IMG/VR virus record: IMGVR_UViG_3300028844_007948
Coordinates: 1-64,000 of that record
Strand: one strand, 5' to 3'
Source of the DNA: a virus
Length of the DNA stretch: 64,000 nt
Shown: one piece after another, positions 7,782 to 15,248 of the stretch
Layout: each line of letters begins with the position of its first letter
Position numbering within the stretch: the first letter of the stretch is position 1
The notes under the pieces: generated by a model
What the model saw: the letters and a program-made list of their open reading frames with translations, nothing else
What the model was told of the DNA's origin: nothing
Databases searched by the model: none
Program-made: the position numbers and the translations under genes

Positions 7782-8425
7782 AAAAAAGGCTCGTATATTA
7801 TACTGTCCCAAGGCAAGCATTTGACAATTAAGTCTCCGAGGGGAGTTATGCCTTTTACGAAATGTTTGCTATGAGCTAAATAGCATAAGTCTTGATCTAT
7901 ATTTTCATGTGAATAAATATTTAAATCATACCCCTTTTCCTCACATTGATTAGATAAGCTTTTTACTATTTTAAAACTATCCTCTACAGCTTTCTCGCTG
8001 TAGGAATACTTACCATTAATTTCATTATCCCCAAAGTGCAGAGCGGTCACAGCTGTTACTTTATTAATAGAAAGCTCTGAAATATCTATATGAGAAAAAA
8101 AATCTGAATAAAAATATATAGATTTCTTTTTGGCGAATTCATAGTCCAGCGAGTCCATTATGTCTCCTAATCGAAGTTGTATTACTAACTCGTCATGATC
8201 TGGGGTTTTATATTTTTTTTCTTCAGCATGCTTTCTTAAAATATTTTTAAAAAGTGAATAATCCAACTCTTGCTCTTTTTTTGATAAATATTCAAAGAGT
8301 ATTGTATCCTTATACTTTGGGTTATTCAAAATTTCGGACCTGTCTTTCCGCCACCTTATACCCCAGCCAAAGAATAAGTCGTTCACTCTGTAGTGCTTGT
8401 TAGATTTAAGTTTTTTTATTTTCAT
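7778..8425 (-). CDS. Possible glycosyltransferase (fucosyltransferase-like)
   Basis: 215 residues. VIQLRLGDIMD near residue 86 resembles the H/xRxGD motif of GT11-type and O-fucosyltransferase-like enzymes, which contacts the GDP-sugar phosphate. The C-terminal AHSKHFVKGITPLGDLIVKC resembles the late loop in which these enzymes detect a misplaced or stored sequence, but the match is weak. No membrane segment. Its position between two sulfotransferase-like genes supports a role in glycan chemistry. Otherwise it should be treated as unknown. Confidence 0.5.
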   Translation of the reverse strand: MKIKKLKSNKHYRVNDLFFGWGIRWRKDRSEILNNPKYKDTILFEYLSKKEQELDYSLFKNILRKHAEEKKYKTPDHDELVIQLRLGDIMDSLDYEFAKKKSIYFYSDFFSHIDISELSINKVTAVTALHFGDNEINGKYSYSEKAVEDSFKIVKSLSNQCEEKGYDLNIYSHENIDQDLCYLAHSKHFVKGITPLGDLIVKCLPWDSIIYEPFF

Positions 8426-8430
8426 TTTGC

Positions 8431-8457
8431 TTGACAGTTCTTACTGTACACTATAAA
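8431..8457 (+). promoter_or_regulatory. Possible sigma70-like promoter for the small lipoprotein
   Basis: TTGACA at 8431-8436 and TATAAA at 8452-8457 with a 15-base spacer, which is shorter than the usual 17. An inverted repeat ACAGT-TCTT-ACTGT lies between them. Read on the other strand, the same stretch gives GTGTACAGT upstream of the minus gene that starts at 8425. Confidence 0.3.
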
Positions 8458-8465
8458 TTAAAGAT

Positions 8466-8642
8466 ATGAGAATTTCAATAGTATTGCTTTTTATATTAGC
8501 CTTATCCTCTTGCAAAAATAAAAAAAATTATAAATGGGAAGATAAATTGCACAGAACTCAATATCTTGACAGATGGGGGGAATTAGAAAGGATGAGGGAT
8601 CTAGAGAGATACCCCTACAGAAAATCAGAATTATTTTTTTAG
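8466..8642 (+). CDS. Small lipoprotein (58 aa)
   Basis: The reading frame starts at ATG 8466 and stops at TAG 8640-8642. It begins MRISIVLLFILALSSCKNKK, a classic lipoprotein signal with LSSC as the lipobox and Cys16 as the lipidation site. The mature part is 43 residues, very charged and helical (WGELERMRDLERYP). It could be an outer-membrane immunity or lysis component such as an Rz1-like outer spanin, but it lacks the Pro-rich character of many Rz1 proteins. It ends in the last codon of the convergent sulfotransferase gene. Confidence 0.6.
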   Translation: MRISIVLLFILALSSCKNKKNYKWEDKLHRTQYLDRWGELERMRDLERYPYRKSELFF

Positions 8643-9241
8643 ATAAAATCGTAATTGTATTTATCTATGTCTACACTGTAGATTTTCGACACTATGTCAA
8701 CAGTTTTAACATTATAAAAACTTTTATATTTAGAATATACGCTCACATCAAAACTTCTTAAATTTGGATTGTCTCCAAAAATATTAGACAGAAGTAGTGA
8801 GTCTTTTTTTAAGTTTTCTATTTTGCCGACATAGTCGATATCACGATCTAAAAAATAAGATTGATCTAAAAAATGCAATTGCATTAAATTAGCTCTTTCA
8901 AGACCGCCTTCTTTTACGAAACTATCAAAAGAAGAATACTTCATTAAATAGTTCTCCCTAGATTTCAAATCGTATTCGCTGTTATTACCTCCTTTGAGTA
9001 GATAATTGTATGCACTAACAACTCTAGACCAAGGGTTCCTTACAAATGAAAAGCAAAAAAAAGAGCTTAAAATTTTATCTGGAAAATCAGAGCATTTCGA
9101 ATGAGAGTCTCCAGAAAACCCGCCTACAACTCTTTTAACAAAATTACCCCCACATTTGGGAACGTGTATGAATAAAAGTTTTTTTTTGAAGTTTATATTC
9201 TTAGAGTAAATCTTTTTAAGTTCTATCTCATATGGGTTCAT
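8639..9241 (-). CDS. Sulfotransferase family 2-like protein
   Basis: 200 residues. LLFIHVPKCGGNFVKRVV (residues 22-39) is the best match in this window to the canonical phosphosulfate loop, and SFVRNPWSRVVSAYNYL (65-81) is the 3'-phosphate motif. The start codon overlaps the stop of the large terminase gene (ATGA-type overlap), so it is the last gene of the long minus-strand operon. That puts a sulfotransferase under the same transcript as packaging genes. Confidence 0.85.
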   Translation of the reverse strand: MNPYEIELKKIYSKNINFKKKLLFIHVPKCGGNFVKRVVGGFSGDSHSKCSDFPDKILSSFFCFSFVRNPWSRVVSAYNYLLKGGNNSEYDLKSRENYLMKYSSFDSFVKEGGLERANLMQLHFLDQSYFLDRDIDYVGKIENLKKDSLLLSNIFGDNPNLRSFDVSVYSKYKSFYNVKTVDIVSKIYSVDIDKYNYDFI

Positions 9242-11112
9242 TTTATGAACATAGGGGTAAAAGAGCTTATTGCCTGAGAAGAAGCTTTGTAGTTTTGGAA
9301 GTCATAATATATCTTTACCATCCAATTGCCTAAAACAAGGGAAGAATAGCTATCTTTACGGGCTTTATTTGGACCTGTCGTCCTTTTCAATGTGTCTGGC
9401 AAATCAAATGTTTGTGTTCCTTGTGCTGTTGTTTTTATCTGTATTAATGCGCACTCTGATTTTGTTAAGTTAATCATGTCATGTTGATGTTCTACAAAAT
9501 CGATCATTTTTGCACCACTACTATTTGTAACTTCTGAATCTGAAGTATTTAAATATTTTATAGAATCGATGGGTATTTTTTTCTTTATTTGTTCGTGGTA
9601 AGAATCGTCCATTGCTCTTGAGGCAAACCATATTCTTTTATGATCAAAGTTAGCTTGCAGTAATTCGTTTGCATTTCTTATCCAGTTGCTAGTAGGCTTT
9701 CTTAATATACAATACCTTCTTTCATTTAAATCATATTCAGCCTTCGCATTCTTAAGATCGTCTTGATAGTTTTCTGGCTTTTCAAAATCGCTTGTTAGGG
9801 TTTTTATCTTTATTTTTGAATCTTTAAATAAAGAGCTTTCGTTGCAAGCATTTACGAACTGGACTCCGCCATTATAGTCACCTACGATAGCAACTATATT
9901 AAAACTTTTTAAAAGATAGTGAAAGTATTTTATATGATGTTTGAGGTTGGTTCCAGAAAGAGCATAACCATGAACAACAGTTCCCTGCATCGTATCATCG
10001 TTTATCTTAATAATATGCATTGCGAAATTATCAGAACTTTCAGATTCGGCCCAGCTCGGATCAAAAGAAAGTATATATTTAGAAGATGAGTCTCCAGCAA
10101 CCTCAACAGAGGGAGATTCTCCATCTGGAGTCGTACATTGGGCCATTCTTGAAGTTTTAAAGTAACCAGAACTATCATCTGTGAATATAGCTCCAAACTC
10201 TCGATCAAATTGAGACTGGCTCATTGTGGCTTTTGATTGTAGGATCAAATTTTCATCGTAGAGCTTTTTAGGGGCACAATCATAACTGAACTGCATTATG
10301 CACCTGGTTGCATCTCCTTCCTCTTCTATTTTTCCGTTTATTAGAAATTCAAATTGTTCATACAACTTGTATAAATATTCAAATTTATAAGATGCAGAAG
10401 ATAGCGCTATAAGCTTATTGTTGGGCCATTTGTATCTTTCTTCCTCCTTCATTTTTCCCTGTTCTATAAGGGTAGTTTCAGCTTGATGCATTTTCTCTCT
10501 TTCTACTGGGTTTTCCACAACCGAAAGAAATGGAACTATAACTTCGTTATAAATTCTTTCTGGCATAAGTAAGAACTCATCTATTATAATCCTATGGAAT
10601 CTAAAACCTCTCAGTTTAGAACCGTCCCCAAGAGGCAAAGCTCTTATTCTAGATCTGCCAATTTCCATCAGCCATTCATCATTGTTTTTTGATTTATGTG
10701 TAATGCATTGAGCTAATAATCTTGCTTCGGGTTTAGCGGCAATATCTTCAATCTTTTTGAATATCATTTTAGACTGTCTAAAAGATTTAGATAATATTCC
10801 TATCTCAACTCCTTGATTTAATATTGCATCAAGAAAGGCGTATATTCCAGTTGTAAAAGATTTAGACATACCTCTGGACCAAACCCCAAGTGTGTAGTCG
10901 GTTTCAAACATGGCCTTGATAGCCATGTGCTGAAAAGGAAAAAGATCAACCCCTGATAATAAGCTAGTTGAAAATGTTATATTTTCTCTCAAAAATTTAT
11001 AAAGGAGGATTTTAGCCTCTTCTTCATCTTCTATATACCCATCAATGCTAGATAAAAAATCATTAAAATCTTCTTTATCTTTTCTTTTCTGAGAACCTTT
11101 ATCCCAAGCCAT
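9238..11112 (-). CDS. terL: Terminase large subunit
   Basis: 624 residues, normal for the family. The N-terminal ATPase has an altered Walker A, WSRGMSKSF (residues 78-86), and a Walker B RIIIDEF (174-180). The C-terminal RNase H-like nuclease has ILSFDPSWAESESSDN near 345-360, IVGDYNGG near 415, and a late acidic FVEHQHDMINL. The protein pumps DNA into the prohead through the portal and cuts the concatemer. It is encoded on the strand opposite to portal and capsid, about 20 kb away, within a nuclease and regulator operon. No obvious small terminase lies next to it; the HTH-like gene at 12784 is the nearest candidate. Confidence 0.92.
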   Translation of the reverse strand: MAWDKGSQKRKDKEDFNDFLSSIDGYIEDEEEAKILLYKFLRENITFSTSLLSGVDLFPFQHMAIKAMFETDYTLGVWSRGMSKSFTTGIYAFLDAILNQGVEIGILSKSFRQSKMIFKKIEDIAAKPEARLLAQCITHKSKNNDEWLMEIGRSRIRALPLGDGSKLRGFRFHRIIIDEFLLMPERIYNEVIVPFLSVVENPVEREKMHQAETTLIEQGKMKEEERYKWPNNKLIALSSASYKFEYLYKLYEQFEFLINGKIEEEGDATRCIMQFSYDCAPKKLYDENLILQSKATMSQSQFDREFGAIFTDDSSGYFKTSRMAQCTTPDGESPSVEVAGDSSSKYILSFDPSWAESESSDNFAMHIIKINDDTMQGTVVHGYALSGTNLKHHIKYFHYLLKSFNIVAIVGDYNGGVQFVNACNESSLFKDSKIKIKTLTSDFEKPENYQDDLKNAKAEYDLNERRYCILRKPTSNWIRNANELLQANFDHKRIWFASRAMDDSYHEQIKKKIPIDSIKYLNTSDSEVTNSSGAKMIDFVEHQHDMINLTKSECALIQIKTTAQGTQTFDLPDTLKRTTGPNKARKDSYSSLVLGNWMVKIYYDFQNYKASSQAISSFTPMFIK

Positions 11113-11116
11113 ATTA

Positions 11117-11482
11117 CTATTCTCTAAAAACTTTCTGGCAAGAATAGTTCTCAGGATCTAATTCCTTAATTGCTAAATCCATAGCCTCACTTGGTCTATA
11201 GCCTCTACAGGAGTGAATATTAATAAAGCAATTTTTATTATTTGATAAAAAATGCCCAGTGATTAAACAGTTTTGAGTCTCATGAACTAGCCTGAAGCCG
11301 CTCATGTTTTCGTCGTGCTTACCAAATTCACTAACCACTCCAACTATCTCGCTTTTTGGGTCTATTTTTTCGCCTAAAGTTTGGCCGATTTTTTTTAAAA
11401 AAGATTCCTCTAGCTGCAACTTCTTGCAATTATGAAAGTTTAACATTAAATCAAGGGACCATATTATTTTTTCTGTTTTCAT
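11117..11482 (-). CDS. S-adenosylmethionine decarboxylase-like protein, Cys at the pyruvoyl site
   Basis: 121 residues. The layout follows the small AdoMetDC (SpeD) fold: IIWSLDLMLNFHNC at the N-terminus, FGKHDENMSGFRLVHET, then CLITGHFL, CFINIHSCRGYRPSEAMDLA and a C-terminal KVFRE. AdoMetDC enzymes cleave themselves at a Ser that becomes the pyruvoyl cofactor. In my hand alignment that position is Cys72 (NCLITGH against the usual xSxIxxH), so activity is uncertain. The expected His (77) and Cys (92) are present. It could be a decarboxylase-related enzyme or a binding relic. Phage AdoMetDC-like proteins are known from metagenomes. It lies directly upstream of terL with a 4-base gap. Confidence 0.55.
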   Translation of the reverse strand: MKTEKIIWSLDLMLNFHNCKKLQLEESFLKKIGQTLGEKIDPKSEIVGVVSEFGKHDENMSGFRLVHETQNCLITGHFLSNNKNCFINIHSCRGYRPSEAMDLAIKELDPENYSCQKVFRE

Positions 11483-12425
11483 ATATTTTTTTATTTATAA
11501 AATACTGCATGTCTACATCCCACAACTTTTTTCCATATAATAATATTTGAGGGATTATTTTTTTCAACCCATTTCTATTTCCAGCAAAAACAAACTGGCA
11601 ACAATCTTTGTAGTCTTGAGATATTGATTTTAAATTATGCCATATGTAAGGGAGTTTTGATTTATGAGGCGAGAAGATGTTATTCTTTTTTATTTTGTCA
11701 ATATCGCTTTCCACTAAAACAAAAATATATGAATTAAACTTTCTAGCCCTATCAAGCTCTCTCCTAAACCTTTCATAATTATTACCAGACAATGTTGACT
11801 TCAAGTCACCTTCGCTCTTACGGTCTATATATGTATAATCATAATATGGAGAGGCTGCCGTGTAATCTCCAAAGTCTAACTTCATTAGTTCTGAGTTTAT
11901 AAAATTTATAGGCTTTTGCTCTCTAGTATCAACAAAAATTTTCATCTCTTCTGGGTTGAGATGTGGATTATCTTCAAAATTAAAAAAATCGGAAGGGATG
12001 TTTTTATTTAGACAGTTTTCTAAACCTATTTCTTTGCATAGATCGGAGTAGCTTCCGAAAATATTTTTATAACAATCTATAGTTGGAAAATCGCACAGTT
12101 CTAATTCTATTTCGCTTAGAGCATATTTTATTTTCTTTTCTTCTTTTCTATCAACTAAGAGTTTTTTTATATATACTGAAGTTGTGTCTTTTTTTTCTTG
12201 CTCGCACCAAAGTAATAATTCTTTTCTGTTCAAAAAATCAGAGCTCATATACTGCTTAAAGTTTTTAAAAGGTATATTTTTTTTGAGCAGCAAGCTTTTT
12301 CTGGGATAATGTTTTGTGTAGTATTTTTTTAGAGAAATGTTGTGAGCTTTTTTAATGTGCAAATGAAGGCCTCTGTTTGTGCTAAATGATTTGCCGCACT
12401 CTTTGCATGTAGTCAAGTCAATCAT
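11451..12425 (-). CDS. C2H2 zinc finger-ERCC4-type nuclease
   Basis: 324 residues. An N-terminal C2H2 finger (Cys7, Cys10, His23, His28) is followed by a linker rich in aromatic and Lys residues and a C-terminal ERCC4/XPF-like nuclease core: FVDTREQKP (Asp166), LDFGDYT (186-188), and DRKSEGDL (201-208), which is the ERKxxxDL motif with Asp for Glu. It then has RFRRELDRARKFNSYIFVLVE. Such enzymes cut branched or structured DNA. The zinc finger probably provides DNA binding. It overlaps the AdoMetDC-like gene by 32 bases and the SNase gene by 4. It may resolve replication or packaging intermediates. Confidence 0.8.
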   Translation of the reverse strand: MIDLTTCKECGKSFSTNRGLHLHIKKAHNISLKKYYTKHYPRKSLLLKKNIPFKNFKQYMSSDFLNRKELLLWCEQEKKDTTSVYIKKLLVDRKEEKKIKYALSEIELELCDFPTIDCYKNIFGSYSDLCKEIGLENCLNKNIPSDFFNFEDNPHLNPEEMKIFVDTREQKPINFINSELMKLDFGDYTAASPYYDYTYIDRKSEGDLKSTLSGNNYERFRRELDRARKFNSYIFVLVESDIDKIKKNNIFSPHKSKLPYIWHNLKSISQDYKDCCQFVFAGNRNGLKKIIPQILLYGKKLWDVDMQYFINKKIYENRKNNMVP

Positions 12426-12784
12426 CTCTTACCTCCAAAATATTCTTTTGCATGCCCTTCTGAAACTAATATCTCAGAAAGATTTTGAAATTTAGATTTT
12501 TTATTTTTTGCGAATAGTATTTCAGCTATAATTCTTCCAAATTTTCCTTTTCCATGAGATTTTATCTTTATCTCATTAGAATTTTCTAACAAATCTTTAA
12601 CCCTTTCTTTAGCTTTAATGCCAAGCTGTTTTTCTTTTTTATCTCTAGTTCTTGTTTCTGGGGTATTAATACCAAAAACTCTTATCCTTTTTTTTGTAAA
12701 AACATCAAAGCCCAAATCAATAACAACATCAATAGTATCACCATCAACAACTTTAACAAGGTCTTTTATTTTATACTCGTACAT
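12422..12784 (-). CDS. Staphylococcal nuclease-like (SNase) protein
   Basis: 120 residues forming a bare SNase domain. VVDGDTIDVVIDLGF holds the Ca-binding Asp (Asp16), KKRIRVFGINTPET holds Arg35 and Glu43, and GKGKFGRIIAEI holds Arg84. These match the catalytic Arg, Glu and Arg of the family. The second Ca ligand is Asn rather than Asp (GINTPE). No signal peptide, so unlike secreted thermonucleases it would stay in the cytoplasm. Host DNA degradation or processing of phage DNA are both possible. It is translationally coupled to neighbours on both sides. Confidence 0.85.
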   Translation of the reverse strand: MYEYKIKDLVKVVDGDTIDVVIDLGFDVFTKKRIRVFGINTPETRTRDKKEKQLGIKAKERVKDLLENSNEIKIKSHGKGKFGRIIAEILFAKNKKSKFQNLSEILVSEGHAKEYFGGKR

Positions 12785-13845
12785 TACAAGACGTCATCCT
12801 TTCTCAAGCCAAGGATCCTTGATTTCCATGAATCCATGGATTCTAAACGATCAACCTCATCCGAAACTGCCATTTTTTGTTTTTCAGCAATTTCAATCAT
12901 TCTATCTCTCTCTTCTTTTTGTTGGAAAGACTGAACTAAATTCAGCACTGACGCAAAGTTACCTTCTCTATTTTTCATTCTTACAGATCTATCCCCATTG
13001 AGTTTTTTAATTAAAGACTCTTGTCTCTGCTCACATTGATGATACTCAGAACTTTTAGCTTTTAATATCTCAGCGAGCTTTACGGACATTTCAGTTTGAT
13101 CCTCGCAATCATCAAACATCCTGTTAAGCTTTTCCATATTTCTTTGTATAGTCTTGAGGTTTACATAATCAACGCAAACATTTATGTAAAGATTTAGTTC
13201 ATCTGAAGTTAGGTCAGGTTTGTCCCATACTGCCCTAACAAATTCAGCCTCAAAAAGGTAAGAGTCTTCTTGAGAATATGTATTTAATATCTGAATAAAT
13301 CTAGGAGATTGTAAACTTTTAATTATATTTTGAATACATTCTTTATCTGCTCTTTTAAGTTTTGAGAAGTCTTCATCCAGATTGCTTTGAGTTAATTCAT
13401 TAACCTTTAATATAGCTTCGTTGTTTGCTTGGGGTGGAATGTAACTTGGGACTGCAACATCTTCTTTTGGTTTAACATAATTGCTTGAATTAGTTTTAAT
13501 AAAATCAGAGACTATCCTCTGCTCCTTACTTAAATTTTTAATCTCTTTTTCTTGGAAAATTAATTGTGCTATTTGAAGGCTATTGAGGTGATCTTCATCA
13601 TTATACTCTATGATTAGTTTTTTTTGCTCTTCCGTTAATTTTATTTTACTGGCTTTCTTATGAACTCTGGTTTTATATTTGTAGCCCCTCTCTAACATAT
13701 AGGCCGCAACCAGTTTACCTTCTTTATTTCTGCCATCTAAGTTGTCATTCTTGAATAGTGACTTAGTTAGCTGATCAACGTCTGGTATTTGAAGATAGTT
13801 TTTATCAATAAATTTTTTCTGTTCTTCTGTTAATGATTTAATCAT
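12784..13845 (-). CDS. Helix-rich protein with repeated LTEEQKK-type units, possible DNA-binding
   Basis: 353 residues. Two N-terminal repeats begin SLTEEQKKFIDKNY (residue 4) and KLTEEQKKLIIEYN (residue 69). Each is followed by a helical segment containing DQLTKSLF or LQIAQLIF, which reads like a short helix-turn-helix. The rest is helical and charged, with coiled-coil-like stretches after residue 250. No family recognised. Its place upstream of nucleases and terL makes a small-terminase or DNA-recognition role possible, but this is inference from context. Confidence 0.5.
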   Translation of the reverse strand: MIKSLTEEQKKFIDKNYLQIPDVDQLTKSLFKNDNLDGRNKEGKLVAAYMLERGYKYKTRVHKKASKIKLTEEQKKLIIEYNDEDHLNSLQIAQLIFQEKEIKNLSKEQRIVSDFIKTNSSNYVKPKEDVAVPSYIPPQANNEAILKVNELTQSNLDEDFSKLKRADKECIQNIIKSLQSPRFIQILNTYSQEDSYLFEAEFVRAVWDKPDLTSDELNLYINVCVDYVNLKTIQRNMEKLNRMFDDCEDQTEMSVKLAEILKAKSSEYHQCEQRQESLIKKLNGDRSVRMKNREGNFASVLNLVQSFQQKEERDRMIEIAEKQKMAVSDEVDRLESMDSWKSRILGLRKDDVL

Positions 13846-14564
13846 GTCAAGATGTCTTTATTTTCCAAAATTTTTAAAACTATTTTTTTAAATTTTAATT
13901 TCAAGTTTTTTATTTGTTTATATCCAGCTGTCCTACCTTTCTCATTAGTCTTGTACCCAAGTTCTATGGCGACCTCTTCCTCAGGTCTTTTTTCCAAAAA
14001 AAGCATTTTGTATATTTTATACTGTTTCTCTGATAAAGTCTTTTCTAACTCCTTATGAAGCTTCTCTATTGTTTTATTTAAATTGGTAGATTGAGCTTGA
14101 TGATCTTCGATATTTAATCTAGGTAAAACTTCTATGGATACTGGTATTTTAATTCCATAAGCATGTTTTTTAGACTTATTCCATTTTTTGTACAAAGGGC
14201 AAGTGCAATCTTGTTTTTTAGATTTAGTGAAGTCGCAATAATTATCAGTATCAGATGTACTTGTATTAAATGGGCATCCCACGCAAGGCTTGACAAAACT
14301 ATGATAATGGTTTCTTACTAGATTTTTGAGTTGATTAGTTATAATTTTATTAACCCAAGGAAGTAATGATCTAGACTGATCCCACTGATCCCATTTTTTA
14401 AAAATATGAAACCTTATTATTTGGGAAATATCATCGTAATCAAGCCATTGTAGGGATGTCAATCTCCACTTCCCCTTTCTTTTTCTGATTTCGTTATCTA
14501 TTTCGTCAGAATAAAAAGAGTAGCTTTTATTTCCTCCTTCTTCTGACTTTTCTTTTTTCACCAC
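13842..14564 (-). CDS. RNA polymerase sigma-factor-like protein with Cys-rich insertion
   Basis: 240 residues. Residues 39-88 resemble sigma region 2 (WLDYDDISQIIRFHIFKKW, then LLPWVNKIITNQLKNLVRNH). Residues about 175-230 resemble region 4, with LSEKQYKIYKMLFLEKRPEEE and a following helix-turn-helix-like segment. Between them lies a Cys cluster (Cys94, 97, 110, 120, 122) that could bind zinc and is not found in ordinary ECF sigma factors. It would direct host polymerase to phage promoters, perhaps to the GTGTAAT-type elements here. It overlaps its neighbours by 4 and 38 bases. Confidence 0.65.
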   Translation of the reverse strand: MVKKEKSEEGGNKSYSFYSDEIDNEIRKRKGKWRLTSLQWLDYDDISQIIRFHIFKKWDQWDQSRSLLPWVNKIITNQLKNLVRNHYHSFVKPCVGCPFNTSTSDTDNYCDFTKSKKQDCTCPLYKKWNKSKKHAYGIKIPVSIEVLPRLNIEDHQAQSTNLNKTIEKLHKELEKTLSEKQYKIYKMLFLEKRPEEEVAIELGYKTNEKGRTAGYKQIKNLKLKFKKIVLKILENKDILT

Positions 14565-14853
14565 TTTGTTTTATATTTTTCTGCGACTCTTCCTTTGGGG
14601 GTTCATTAATAAAATCTGAACCTTTATGTTTAACGCCCATTCCTTCGTAAGAAACTGAAACATCTAAATTACGAATGTCTGGGATTTCGAATACATCGGT
14701 GCCATCTTCGTCTAAGTCTTCATTGGTAGGCATTTTATTTGTTTTTATTTTTGCATTCGCATTGAATGGCTCTCCACATGAGGAGCAAAAATTTGGCCTA
14801 GACAAAGAGTACGCATTTTTATAACCGCAAGAAGGGCAATAAATATTCCCCAT
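14527..14853 (-). CDS. Small zinc-ribbon protein
   Basis: 108 residues. The N-terminus is a zinc ribbon with CPSC (Cys6, Cys9) and CSSC (Cys23, Cys26). The middle is acidic and the C-terminus ends in a basic KRKVRRRRK tail. Such a layout fits a nucleic-acid or polymerase-binding adaptor. It overlaps the sigma-like gene by 38 bases, which suggests the two may act together in transcription, although this is only inferred from gene order. Confidence 0.6.
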   Translation of the reverse strand: MGNIYCPSCGYKNAYSLSRPNFCSSCGEPFNANAKIKTNKMPTNEDLDEDGTDVFEIPDIRNLDVSVSYEGMGVKHKGSDFINEPPKEESQKNIKQSGEKRKVRRRRK

Positions 14854-14854
14854 A

Positions 14855-15202
14855 TTATTTACCCCCCTTATCTATTTTAAAGTATTTTATAATTTTTTTC
14901 ATTTCTTCTTGTGTCAAAGTCTCTCCATCCTTTAATACAACATCTAGATTAATTGATTCTGAAGACAAAGATCTTACCTGAGAAAAACCTTCTGAGGTGT
15001 ACTCAAATTGACTTTTAGTTTTTTCTTCTTCTTTATCTCTACCAATGTAAAGCTTAAAGTATTTTATTTTTTCTTTAGATATTAAATCTAAAAAATCTAT
15101 CGAAGTTTTTGCTTTAGAATATCTTTGTTTTATGTAAAAACATACTATGGTTACGATACAGGTAAACACACAGCTTATTAAAGATATAATTATTTCATTC
15201 AT
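14855..15202 (-). CDS. Single-pass membrane protein of unknown function
   Basis: 115 residues. One strongly hydrophobic N-terminal segment (IISLISCVFTCIVTIVCFYI, residues 4-23) is followed by a positively charged stop (KQRYSKAK), so the soluble part is probably cytoplasmic. That part is acidic and Lys-rich with no recognised motif. It sits between the zinc ribbon (1-base gap) and the membrane-anchored subtilisin gene, and might be a partner of that protease. Confidence 0.5.
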   Translation of the reverse strand: MNEIIISLISCVFTCIVTIVCFYIKQRYSKAKTSIDFLDLISKEKIKYFKLYIGRDKEEEKTKSQFEYTSEGFSQVRSLSSESINLDVVLKDGETLTQEEMKKIIKYFKIDKGGK

Positions 15203-15248
15203 AGATGCTGATATATTCTATACTAGAATGAAAAATATTCTACAATTT

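Noticed and set aside
12618-13001. Plus-strand open frame across the SNase gene and its neighbour
   Set aside because: It runs antisense to two well-supported, overlapping genes and has no motif of its own.
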